From: Orobanche coerulescens
Taxonomy: Eukaryota; Streptophyta; Magnoliopsida; Lamiales; Orobanchaceae
NCBI GenBank assembly: GCA_033398695.1
Contig: CM065814.1
Location: 21,047,501 to 21,111,500 of the forward strand
DNA length: 64,000 nt
Reading direction: 5' to 3'
A program made the position numbers and the translations under genes. Shown piece after piece: positions 36,071 through 46,808 of this stretch (the stretch's first letter is position 1; each line of letters opens with the position of its first letter). The notes under the pieces are model-generated. The model ran no database searches. It was not told the DNA's origin and worked only from the letters and a program-made list of their open reading frames with translations.

Positions 36071-36624
36071 TTACGTACGTTATGTGTCGAAGCTTACGTA
36101 CGTTAAATTGGTAGAGTTACGTACGTTATGGCCGAGACATTACGTACGTAACATGGGAATCAGACGATCGAGTCCTGGTCGGCAGGTGGGACCCTGTGTC
36201 GGCAACTTTCGGCGGAGGATGTTGACAGGTGAGTCAACGTGCGTGTTATGTACGTTATACAGGACGTGTTACGTACGTAACACGACCATTGTACTGTAGC
36301 AAGTCAACGTACGTATTACGTACGCAACGGAATAAGTGTTACATACGTTATGGGGCGGCTGGCCGAGTCGTGGCCGAGATGACCTGGATGGCCGAGCATG
36401 GCCGACCGTGACTCGTGGGGATGGCCGAGCATGGTCGGCAGTGACTCGCTGGGGGCTAGGACTGGCCGATTACGTACGTAAGGCAGTGGCCGGTTACGGC
36501 CGTAATGGCCGATTACGTACGTAAGGGAGCTGCCGGTTACGTACGTAAGGGTGCCAAACAAACTGGACAGTAAGGTAGGCCACGACCGGTTACATACGTA
36601 AGCCACGGCCGGTTACGTACGTAA
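36071..36624. promoter_or_regulatory. Array of TTACGTACGTAA palindromes and TATA box in the A-type 3' LTR
   Basis: Repeats of TTACGTACGTAA or near variants, together with ggttacggccgtaa, stop about 20 bp before TATATAAG at 36645. The array parallels the one at 34371 but has gained and lost individual copies. Confidence 0.65.
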
Positions 36625-38150
36625 CTGGCCGGTAGGTCTCGGCCTATATAAGGCCTGGACCGAGTCATCTGCTCATTTCTTAGTTTTTCTTCGTTCCTTC
36701 CGCGATTTCTTCAGCAAATATGATGGTTTTGAGTAGAATCAACTTATAACAACATGTTTTGGAAGTTAGAATCATATATTAACATCATCCTCCACCCGGA
36801 TCGAAGGTAAGAACACATGAACTTTTGGTTTTTGGATGTTCTTGAGGTTTCTTGGTGTTTTGGCCGATTTGCTTCGTTTTGATTTAGATTATTGATAGAA
36901 CTTGATTGTATACTCGTAATCATTCAATACTCTTGAAGTTTTGTGGAACAAATTCGAGTATTTCTTCGTTAAAATGATTAAATTGGATTATGCCTTCAAA
37001 GTGTTCGATGAAATGCCTCAATGAGTAGAACTGGGGAAATTCTATACGTTTTCGTACGAATGGTGATTGAATTGATATTATTGTGATTTAGGAATGAACT
37101 TTTGAAGGAAGTTGAATCGGTACCCTTCCCTTTTGTCGATCTCTTATGCCGTGCTATTCAAAACAAGTGATTACTTGTGTATTTCATCTTCTAGAGGTAT
37201 GTTCGATAATCCTCTCCTTGAATTCGGATTTTGATGTTATCGTTGAAGAAGGATTCGTATGAAGATGATTATGGTTTTGTTGTTACGATTCTTGCGGTTA
37301 TATGAACTATATGTTGAAGACATTGTTAGGATTATTGAACACCGAATTTCGGCTTGTGTTCGTATTGTTAAGAGTTGATACGGTTTGGTTTCGTACGATC
37401 GAGATACCGTTGAGTTTGATTGGTTGATGATACCGGTTGTTGATTGATTATTGTATTAGGTTGCATTAGATGATCGTTGATATTAACCGTTGTGCTGCGG
37501 TGAGTCGGGGCTGCGAAGCTTGTAGACAAAGACGACGGGATTGATGGTGGCTTCGTCGTATTGGTATCCAGGCAAGTTATGCTTGCTCAGTTCGTAATGT
37601 TAATAAATGATTTCGTTTTCATTTCATTTATGATTCATATAGCAATGGTATTATGGAATATATGAATTGTCGGAATGGTGGTATGTATGGTATTTTTGGA
37701 CTAAGATAAATCATAATGTATAGGATTTTAAGGATGTCTAGTGGAAATGGGAACGTGAATTATAATTTGGTCTATTGCATGAGAAGTTGGATATCAAGGT
37801 TAATTATCGTGTCGATGTTGAACTCGGGATGGTGGTTTGGTATTAGTTATGGACTGTACTTCATTTTGGATTGCCGAATAAACCGTGTATTCGTTCAGGG
37901 CGGTTGGTCGTGGAAAGGTTAGCGTCTCCAGCTTGAGGTAAATTACTATTGTTAGATTATGATAATCATCGTTGCATTATTGCATGTATGTGTTGATATT
38001 TCATGCGGTGAGTGTGCACCATTGTTTGTTACGTTCTGTGATGTGCTCTTTGTTTGAGCCGTAATCTGTGGGGCCGATGTGTTAGGGATAAAACCTGTAT
38101 GGTACCCGAATGGAAATGTGTTAGGGGATAAGACCTAAATGGCACCTATG

Positions 38151-38348
38151 TCCGGAGTATTCCTGAGTAGATGCTTAGTGACCTCATTTCTTGCCTTGGG
38201 AGTTTATGTGATATTGTCCGGAGTGTTCTGAGTAGATGCTTAGTGACCCTCATTTCTTGCCTTGGGAGTTTATGTGATATTGTCAGGAGTATTCTGAGTA
38301 GATGCTTAGTGACCCTTGGCTGCTTTGCCTTGGGAGTTTATATGCTAT
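38151..38348. repeat. Three tandem 66-bp units
   Basis: Units start at 38151, 38217 and 38283. Each contains gagtagatgcttagtgacc and ends with ccttgggagtttat. The third is more diverged. Confidence 0.85.
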
Positions 38349-39039
38349 TATTATATGCATTGTTGAGCATCTTTGTGGACTCTTGTGACGGAATACGACA
38401 TTGTGGTCGTGTCGGTCTTTCATGATCGAGTTATTGTTGCCCTCTTGGAAAATCTTCTGATCCTTGTTGGATATGCATTTCTTCGAGATCTGTTGTCATG
38501 TTGTATCGTGGCATATCTGGAGTCAGATACATTCTGATCGTTCATGTGTAGGATTTTCGGGATGGGCACATGTAGCATATGTTGGTTTCGACCTCATATT
38601 GAACCGTGCACACGAGACGTACTTCGTGAGGCTGATTAGGTATGAGACCAGACGTGTATTGATCAATACCCGTGGTTGGCTTGTACACGGACACATGTCC
38701 GGATCGAGCGTATCGTGACGTCCATCTTGAGTCTTATTGAGTGGTCATTCACAGTCCATGTATAATTGGGTCTATTCGATATTCGGGTTGTCTTTGAAAC
38801 CCCGTATATATGATTTGTATATGGTTGATGATTTTATTCTCTCGTGTATCTGTCGCCGTTGAACCTTTACTAATCTCGTTCGGAGTTACCATATCGATGG
38901 TCAACTCATTGATGTCGATCCTTTATAAATCTCGTTTGGAGTTCACCCTGTCATTGGTAATCTCGTTCGTTATTGATCCTTATTAATTCCGTTTGGGAGT
39001 TGTCTCACCGTTGGTATTCTTGGTTATTAGTCCTTGATT

Positions 39040-39480
39040 GATGTTATTGGAGTTTACCGTGTCGTAAGTATTCTCGTTTGTCGATTCCTTATTGCTCTTG
39101 TTGGAGTTTACCGTATCGTTGGTATTCCCGGTTGTTGGTCCTTATTGATCTTGCTAGAGTTTACTGTGTCGTCAGTATTCTCAGTTATTGACCCTTTATT
39201 GTTCTCATTTGAGTTTATCGTACCGTTGGTAATTCTGGTTGTCGACTCTTATTGACCTTGTTAGAGTTTACCGTGACGTCGGTATTCTCGGTTATTGACT
39301 CTTCATTGATCCTTACCGTGTCGTCAGTATTCTCGATTATTGATTCTTCGTTGATCCTTACTGTGTCGTCGGTATTCTCGGTTGTCGACCTTTTATTGAC
39401 CTTGTTGGGATTTGCCGTATTGCCGGTATTCCCTGTTATTGATTCTTCATTGATCTTGTTGGAGTTACCACATCATGGTA
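39040..39480. repeat. About eight degenerate 54-bp tandem units
   Basis: Each unit has the pattern ttattgat.ttgttggagtttaccgt.tcgt, a ggtattctcggtt phrase and a variable end. Because 54 is a multiple of three the unit gives a repeating 18-residue peptide in one frame, but no gene is indicated. Confidence 0.7.
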
Positions 39481-41208
39481 TTCTCGTTCGTGGTTGATCC
39501 CTTTGTCGATCTTGTGTGGAACTATCATGTCATTGATATTTCTGGTGTGATGTATTGATTGTTATCATTATTGATTGTGTGAGCATTCATGCTTTGTATT
39601 GATATCCGGGACTTGCCATTGTTTCGGGACAGTTGATTTGCAGATGTATCGTGTGATATCAGTTCCTATCGATTGGTTCCGATTGTGCGACCAGTAAGCG
39701 AGAATCGAACTTGACCAGATTATTCTATACTCGAGATATGTTTCGTTGGAAATCTTGGTAGTGTTTCGGATACTGATGTGATTACATTTGAATTCGTTCA
39801 TTACTTAAGGACACGAGGCGTGGGATATGGTAAGATTTGATTGTTATGGTTGTGACAGGTTGGTAAGGTTACTTCGGTGAGATCATATTGGAATTATTCT
39901 TACCTTGTAATTACATTGATATGTATTGTTTTTGTGATGTGATCGTTATCATTGTTGAGTATTATGGCTGACCCCGTCGTGGGCTTTATCTTTTAGGTAC
40001 TCGGAGTTCGAGCTAGTAGCGGTCGTGAAGGGATGAGCTTTCCAGTGATACTGGCTATGGCGTAGTTGTTGCGATTCGAGTGTTCTTTCTGGTTTTTATA
40101 ATTCTGCTGCAAATGTATTTAATTATGTTTCATCCGCTGTGTGTGTATGTTTCTAAATGGTTTTAGGTATTCTCTTGAACTGTGTTTTTATCCGCTGCGT
40201 GTGTGTGTACTTTCAAAGGGCCTTTTGGCATTTTTAAACGTTTGCGAAAATGATTTTAGCCTTGTGGGTTCCAATATGGGGCCCACGGCGCTGTAATATT
40301 CCCGGTCGGTTTTGGGGGTGTTACACCTGCCGAGAGGAGCAGGCAGCGGCCAGGCCAGTACTCGTCTGCACGGCCTGGGCTGGACAGCCCCCTGCTGGGC
40401 CGCAGGCTTAGCCCGGGCCTTGTGTTTTCCGACTCCTTTTTTTATATTTCGTTCGATAAATTAATTTTCTGCAAATTAAATTGGATTTAATTTGACTAAA
40501 ATATAATTATGATAATTTTATTTTTAAGGAATTAATTTAATGAAATGTTTATTTTGTCCGGAACAAACTAAAATTAACGGTTGTGTGAATTAATTGAATT
40601 AATTCTAATAGTTGGATTAATTATATATTGATTGGATTAATATTTAGATTAATTATTATTTGCCATTTATTTTAATGTAATGGTTGCATTATTATTTGAA
40701 TGGTGATGTAGTTCATGGACTTAGTTTATTGAATCTTTAGTCGATGGGGTTGTAATGGCCGTTTTGAGCCTTTTTTATAAATTTATATGGGATGTAAACT
40801 TTATAAATGTAATAAATTAGCTATGACGAAGAGCCAAGGACGAACCGCCATGAAAACGAAGATTCAAGACTTGTAATTAGACTACTTCTCTCTTTTATCG
40901 AGTCGATGAAGACTCGGTACTTAGGAACGGTCCATGAACTGCATGTTGTTAGTTTTAGGTTGTGTATGTTTTCATATTGTATGACAAACAAACAAACCGA
41001 CAAACCGCACTTATAAACAGATTAATGTGCAAAGTGTAAAAAATAATCGCGTTAAACTCCCACTTACAAACACCAAGTTATAAGGTTACGAGATTTCCTA
41101 CCCTCCGTCAAACTCATGGAAAATTGAAATCTAAACTGAAATATTATTCTTCTGAGTATGTCGGGGTAATATTTTTGGGAAAGGTTGATAAATTCCTAGA
41201 TTACATTA

Positions 41209-42451
41209 TGTTGGAACATTTTATTCCACACATTCATAATTGATGTTTTGATGATAAGTTGCTAAACAAATAAAAACAACAATGAATCAAGGAAAAACAA
41301 CAATGAGTCAAGAAATAGTCGAAGAAAAAAAAACTGGGCAAAAGAACAGTGAACGCACGCTAAATCAAAGATTAGCGCACGCTACATGAAGTGAATAACG
41401 CACATTACGGTGCATGAATAGTGCATGTAAGGAATAATCAATTACATATGCTACACTGGTCACTTAACGTACATTATGGAATATGAAGTTCGAATTCAAA
41501 TGAAATCAATCCGTTGGATTGATTCTAAAAAGTCAAAAAGCATGCAACATATATGAATATATTACGTACGCTACGAGGTTGTGTTTATGTAAGTTAAAGG
41601 ATGTGACATCATCAAGTATGACATAATCTCAACGGATATCTGAGTATGCAATCAAACATTGCTAACATACGCTACAAGGAGAACATTGCGTACGCTACGA
41701 TATATGTTAACGTACGCTATGTAAGAGACAGAAGCTACTGGACAGGAATGACAAGCAGTTAACATACGCTACACTGATGTATTACGTATGCTAAACGGAT
41801 TATGTACGCTACATAGGAGACATAACGTACGCTATGAAGGTTAAACACACCAACGGCTAGTTTAGGCTTTGAAGCCTATAAATACCACTTCATATGGTAT
41901 TCACCACACAACAACTCCAAGCAAAGTATTCATATATCTGATATTGTTATATTCATTATTGTTGTTGTAATCAATCTTAATTATTAAGTTCGAGTGTTCG
42001 ATACACTCAAACATACACGAGAGAAAAGAAAGGATTGTAGATTTGATTCGGTGTTATTAGGATCAAGGATCCGGCATTATTAAAATCACAATCTAAATCT
42101 GAGTGAGGTTTGTCTAGTACCAATCGAAAGCTAGATAGGTTGATTCCTCGTCCGATAGAAAAGGAAAACGGTTTAGCTTGGACCGACAAAAAGACAAGAG
42201 CATCACGATTTACCTTGGACCGATTGAAGACAAGATTGTAATGGTTTAGCTTGGACCTATAGAAGACAAGAGCATAAAGGTTTATCTTAAGGCTATAGAA
42301 AAAGATACGAAGAGAGGACGTAGGCACATTTGTACGAACCTCTATAAATCTTGTGTCATTTATCTTCCGCACTTTAAATACGCTTCCGCAAACGCAAAAG
42401 AGTTTGAAAACTCTATATCGTACTATTCAAATGGCAATACCAAACCCAACA
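41209..42451 (+). repeat. LTR of copia-3
   Basis: It starts TGTTGGAACATTTTATTCC and ends CAAACCCAACA, with inverted TGTTGG/CCAACA tips. A TATAAATA box lies at 41877-41884, just downstream of an array of ACGTACGCTA-type palindromes. Confidence 0.75.
41351..41835. promoter_or_regulatory. Array of TAACGTACGCTA / TTAGCGCACGCTA motifs upstream of a TATA box
   Basis: About twelve related near-palindromic motifs, such as ttagcgcacgcta, taacgtacgcta and ttacgtacgcta, are spread over 490 bp. They end about 40 bp before TATAAATA at 41877. The motif resembles those of the gypsy-like A- and B-type LTRs although this LTR is copia-like. Confidence 0.6.
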
Positions 42452-42493
42452 ATTTGTATTGGAGCGGTATCTCTAAAAGTTGGCTTTACATCC

Positions 42494-43481
42494 TGTTGTG
42501 TCGAGATTTATACATCTCAAATGGTGATCGGCATAGAGACCGGGCGACCGAGCCAGAGTCAAATAGCCAAGGCAGACTTGCCGATCGAAGGACCCAGAAT
42601 AGGATCCAGCACCGAGCGATCGACTGCCAAGGCGATCGTCTCTTGGCACCTAGCGATCGTCCCAAGTGCCGAGCGATCGACATCCAAGGCGATCGTCTCT
42701 TGGCACCTGGCGATCGGCTCTGGTGCCCGGCCAAGGGCGACCGCCTCATGCCACGCGCAAAGCCAACATCAGTCTAGTCTGCGAAGGCCGAAACTCGAAG
42801 CAAGGACCCATGTGCAGATCCGCGAATGGCGCCGCAGAACATGGATCGTTTACCACAGCCTGTCACCAATCTCACCTACCGACAGACCCGCCAAAAGGTG
42901 CAAGTGGGACCTACCGTGACAGCAACTCAGGATGCGTGCAGACTTCTCATTGGTCCGCATAACTGGCTGCCAGCAACAGCCATGGACTTTAAGGCAGACA
43001 TCCCATGTGCTAAAAGACGATCGCCCCCTTATTATAATACAGGAAAGGCGGCCAGTCCTATAAATAGGAAGCCTCCAGCAACGGAAAAGGGGTTCAGAAG
43101 TTCAGCTTGTAAATTGGCTTCTCTCTTGGCAACGCTATACACTTCGGACATCTTTCCATCTCTCACTCTCGGAACCTTTTACTCCTAAGACGGTCGGCAG
43201 AAACGAGAATAAGAACTCAGAGCAACTCTAGTTCTTCCGGAAAGCACTCAACAGCTAGATAACTAGGATCTTTTACACTCATTGTAATTGCATTCTTACA
43301 TTAATATTTGTACTCAAACATATTCATATTAATAACATCTCGCGAGAGCATTCAAGCCCGGCCCTAACAAACCCGGAAAATCTTGTGTTATTTCCATTCC
43401 CACGGACGTGCTCTCGCACTTTGTTTGCTGTCCGTCCATTCCAGCAATATCTATCTCCGGATAATATTTCGGGTAGCAACA
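42494..43481 (+). repeat. 5' LTR of the gypsy element
   Basis: This 988-bp LTR has a GCGATCG-rich array at 42579-42733 and TATAAATA at 43059-43066. The strand between them also holds gacgatcgccccc just upstream of the TATA box. Confidence 0.85.
42579..42733. promoter_or_regulatory. GCGATCG palindrome array in the gypsy U3
   Basis: Seven cgatcg palindromes, most within agcgatcg or ggcgatcg, occur in 155 bp. A 55-bp unit containing gcgatcgtctcttggcacct is repeated. The array is present again at 45896-46053. As in the other LTRs it lies in U3 ahead of the TATA box. Confidence 0.6.
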
Positions 43482-43689
43482 ATTGACGCTAGAAGAAGGA
43501 CATCTAAACCTTCATTTTTATTCCTACTGTCTCGAAGAACACTCACTGTTCTCCGGGGCATATACTTGAAGAGACACTCACTGCTCTTCAAAGAAAGCTT
43601 TCAGAATCATGAATTCTGCCTCCACATCGAAGAAAGCCGCTGGCTGATCCACCGGACGCCTCATTCCGTCTCAATCCAAGCCCCAGCCT

Positions 43690-44850
43690 ATGGCGGAGGG
43701 TAGCCACGACGACCCAAGACTCTCGATCCCGCCCCCGAGGGACGTCCCAAGCCTCTCGCTCGATCAGTTCCAAACCGCGGAACAAATCGAAGAGACCCTC
43801 GCCATCCTACGGGAGCAACAGAGAGCATTCAACGCGCCCGCTATAACCCCATCGGCCATCCTCCGCGTGAGCAAACGGAAGTTCAAGGGGTTGCTGACTG
43901 AGCGATCGCCAGGAGGCCCCGATTCGCAAGAAAAGGCGCTCGCAAGGCGGGACACCTCCGTCTTCAGCCACCTAGGAAGCGACCCATCGTGGCGACCAGG
44001 GCATTCTGGTCCCAGCCATGAAACGACGGAGCCCGAATCCGTCACCAGGAGTTCGGCATACCCAACTCCCAGAAGGCAGGCCAACCATATGACTCCTCTC
44101 CGAAAAACCAAGATCGGCGGCGACGACCTCATCGCCTACCGCGGAGTCAGGAGATCGGTACACGATCATCTCGGCACCCGCTCCGAGAGCCAAACCACGA
44201 GCGACCAAGCTACAGCGATGGCCACGACGCAACGCCAGCTCGACGACATGGAGGCGCTCCTAGAAACTGGGGCAGGCGCCAATAGCAAGATCGCCGGGCC
44301 GAGCGAGCCACTCGCAGTCCACATCGAGCTCGCTCCCGTGTAGCGTAGGATCGCTCCTCCGCAAACACCTCTGTACGAGGGAAGGTCGGATCCCAAGACT
44401 CACCTGAGCAAGTTCCGGATCTACATTACCAGGTGTGGGGCATCAGACGCAACCAGATGCTGAATGTTCCCGCTAACGCTGGGCGACCTGGACCATAGAT
44501 GGTACACTTCATTGCCACCGCGATCCATCAGCTCCTTTGAACAACTGGCGAGCGTCTTCACGTCGTACTTCGCCGCCAAGGTCGCTCGGCCGGAAGGTCC
44601 CCATCGCATGATGCAGATCAGGCAAGGGGAAGAAGAGTCCGACGCAGACTACATCGATAGGGTAGATGAGATCATCCTCAACGGCGAGCCCATAAGCGAC
44701 GAGATCGCCCTCTACTCGATCCTAGGGGGATTCGATGGTATTTCGCCTATGTTCAGGCATCTTACAAAGGACATCCCCCCGACCTATGCGATCTTCCGCG
44801 CTAAGGCCGCAGGCTTTTTGGCCAGGCAAAGGTTACTTTTCTATCTGTGA
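43690..44850 (+). pseudogene. Gypsy gag, split by one stop
   Basis: An open frame runs from ATG 43690 to a stop at 44341-44343. It has a Pro-rich start and a helical stretch, AEQIEETLAILREQQRAF. The next part continues in related frames: KTHLSKFRIYITRCGASDA, a stop near 44461, then from 44464 GDLDHRWYTSLPPRSISSF, QLASVFTSYFAAK and ADYIDRVDEI. This is the retrotransposon gag domain as found in Tat/Athila-type gypsy elements (W...L....I.S...L...F...F). No zinc knuckle follows. It probably once produced the capsid-like protein. Confidence 0.78.
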
Positions 44851-45012
44851 ATAGCGCAATCGGCGACCGAACGACGATCACCAGTCTCCCGACCCAATCG
44901 CCTGAATCAAATGCCACGATCGGCGTCGGATCGACGATCATCAGTCTTCCAATCCGAACGCCAGAATCAAACAACATCTCCCAAAATCGGAGGACTCGCT
45001 CGCCATCTACAG

Positions 45013-45500
45013 TTCATCATCTAACTTGGTGGACTAAGGCACGAGATCGCCTCCCCCGCACAACATACACCGTCGAGGGTCGGCATCTAACATGACGATC
45101 CGAGGTAGAAGAGTGTAGCCATGGTCCTGGTGGTCGATGGAACCGACTGCTTCGGCCATGCAAGGTTCCTTTGGGCTGCGATCGCTCGCCCTTCGTTTAA
45201 ATACGAGGCGGGCGTAGCCGAAGGACCCTCCAAACAAATCAGTGGACACGCTCGCCCGCCCTCAAAGGTTCATCATCTAACTTGGTGAACCCGGACAATG
45301 CGACGCGTCCCTACCCCCGTCACAACGTATACTGTCGAGGATTGCCATCTAACATGACGATCTGAGGTAGAAAAGTGCTAACAAGCCGCGGACGTGGAGT
45401 CGATTAATCCGACGACGCCCCGCGCAAGGACTCCTCCAGACCAAGACCGCACGCCCTTCGTTTAAATACGAGGCGAGGCGCAGCCTAACGGAGGACCCTC
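45013..45500. repeat. Two tandem units of about 257 bp inside the gypsy element
   Basis: The phrases gttcatcatctaacttggtg, ggcatctaacatgacgatc (gccatctaacatgacgatc) and cccttcgtttaaatacgagg each occur twice at a spacing of about 257 bp. The region carries no coherent reading frame. Confidence 0.75.
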
Positions 45501-45813
45501 ATAATAAAATGAGTCACGAGACAAACCTACAGTTGGAATGTCGCTCGCGCACAAGACACGGTCATGGAGGTCGGTCCATCGAACTCCGCGACTGTGCACG
45601 GTTCCTCAACGACGAAACAATCAGCTTTCCACGAGGGACCGGCAAAATTAAAAATTGCAGGTACAAGACCGAAGATAGCTCGCCAATTGATCAGATCACC
45701 CAAATTCGAGACCAAAGTCCGCTCAACGGATCGCCCGTCCTTATCCTCAGCGATCGCCAGTAAGAACCACCTCACCCCATGTCTTCAACATCGGAGCAAG
45801 CTGGGGGGCAATT

Positions 45814-46803
45814 ATTGTGTCGAGATTTATACATCTCAAATGGTGATCGGCACAGAGACCAGACGACCGATCCAGAGTCAAATAGCCAAGGCAGACTTGC
45901 TGATCGAAGGACCCAGAACAGGATCCAGCACCGAGCGATCGACTGCCAAGGCGATCGTCTCTTGGCACCTAGCGATCATCCCAAGTGCCGAGCGATTGAC
46001 ATCCAAGGCGATCGTCTCTTGGCACCTGGCGATCGGCTCTAGTGCCCGGCCAAGGGTGACCGCCTCATGCCGCGTGCAAAGCCAACATCAGTCTAGTCTG
46101 CGAAGGCCGAAACTCGAAGCAAGGACCCATGTGCAGATCCGCGAATGGCGCCGCAGAACATGGATCGTTGACCATAGCCTGTCACCAAGACAGACCCGCC
46201 GAAAGGTGCAAGTGGGACCTTCCGTGACAGCAACTCAGGACGCGTACAGACTTCTCATTGGTCCGCACAGCTGGCTGCCAGCAGCAGCCGCGTACTTTAA
46301 GGCAGACAGCCCATGTGCTAAAAGACGATCGCCCCCTTATTATAATACAGGAAAGACGATCGCCCAACTATGGACAGCCCTATAAATAGGAAGCCTCCAG
46401 CAACGGAAAAGGGGTTCAGAAGTTCAGCTTGTAAAGTGTCTTCTCTCTTGGCAACGCTATACACTTCGAACATCTTTCCATCTCTCACTCTCGGAACCTC
46501 TTACTCCTAAGACGGTCGGCAGAAACGAGAACAAGAACTTAGAGCAACTCTAGTTCTTCCGGTAAGCACTCAACAACTAGATAACTAGGATTTTTTACAC
46601 TCATTGTAATCGCATTCTTACATTAATATTTGTACTCAAATGTATTCATATTAATAACATCTCGCGAGAGCATTCAAGCCCGGGCCTAACAAACTCGGAA
46701 AATCTTGTGTTATTTCCATTCCCACGGACGTGCTCTCGCACTTTGTTTGCTGCCCGTCCATTCCAGCAATATCTATCTCCGGATAATATTTCGGGTAGCA
46801 ACA
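45814..46803 (+). repeat. 3' LTR of the gypsy element
   Basis: This 990-bp copy pairs with 42494-43481. The first bases read TATTGTGTCGAG in place of TGTTGTGTCGAG. It has a second gacgatcgccc just before its TATAAATA at 46381-46388. Confidence 0.85.
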
Positions 46804-46808
46804 CATCC

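Larger units (their letters stand above)
34002..40325 (+). mobile_element. Non-coding LTR element with A-type LTRs and a 380-bp interior
   Basis: Two LTRs of very different length (34002-35318 and 35699-40325) start TGTAATATCCTAGAATTTC and end GGTGTTATA or GGTGTTACA. Between them a 380-bp interior has a primer-binding site TGGTATCAGAGCTTGGG at 35324-35340 and a polypurine-like tract aagtgggtaga at its end. There is no gag or pol. The flanks cactt (33997-34001) and cctgc (40326-40330) do not match as a target duplication, so the ends may have recombined. The element sits in the copia-2 leader. Confidence 0.75.
35699..40325 (+). repeat. 3' LTR (A-type, full length, 4.6 kb)
   Basis: This copy contains the whole A-type LTR. 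It has a palindrome array at 36071-36624, a TATATAAG box at 36645-36652 and three 66-bp tandem units at 38151-38348. A series of roughly 54-bp degenerate units follows at about 39040-39480, and the terminal segment is shared with the short 5' LTR. Small open frames across the 54-bp units repeat the same peptide and are not genes. Confidence 0.75.
31777..41208 (+). mobile_element. Copia-2: 5' LTR and leader of a Ty1/copia element, 3' part beyond the nested insertions
   Basis: The 5' LTR (31777-33697) is homologous to the LTRs of copia-1 at 50483 and 56615. A primer-binding site TGGTATCGGAGCGAGG follows at 33699. The leader is interrupted at 34001 by the A-type element. It resumes at 40326 and continues to 41208 with sequence matching the copia-1 leader (aaggttacgagatttcctaccctcc). 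Copia-3 begins at 41209, so the gag-pol and 3' LTR of copia-2 must lie beyond the window or be lost. Confidence 0.75.
42494..46803 (+). mobile_element. Gag-only Ty3/gypsy-type LTR retrotransposon
   Basis: The LTRs (42494-43481 and 45814-46803) end in TGTTG...CAACA and the element is flanked by a perfect duplication, catcc (42489-42493 and 46804-46808). A purine-rich tract (agctggggggcaat) precedes the 3' LTR. The interior of 2.3 kb encodes a gag but no protease, reverse transcriptase or integrase. The LTRs are very similar, so it is young. It would need enzymes from a related autonomous element. Confidence 0.88.

Noticed and set aside
34371..36624. Regularly recurring TTACGTACGTAA considered as a CRISPR-like array
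   Set aside because: Spacing is irregular, the repeat is only 12 bp, the sequence is a plant LTR, and no spacer structure or cas genes exist.
39034..39497. Repeating peptide frames in the A-type LTR as a repeat protein
   Set aside because: They reflect a 54-bp tandem DNA repeat whose length is a multiple of three; no start context, flanking gene or conservation supports a protein.
36980..40255. 3.3-kb block with nine-base repeats at its edges considered as a MULE insertion with 9-bp duplication
   Set aside because: The block has no terminal inverted repeats, and part of it is homologous to the A-like LTR segment at 16200-19684, so it is better explained as native LTR sequence lost from the 5' LTR.
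33997..40330. cactt and cacct as a target duplication of the A-type element
   Set aside because: It requires the LTR to end at GTGTTA rather than TTACA and still has a mismatch, so the boundary was left without a duplication.
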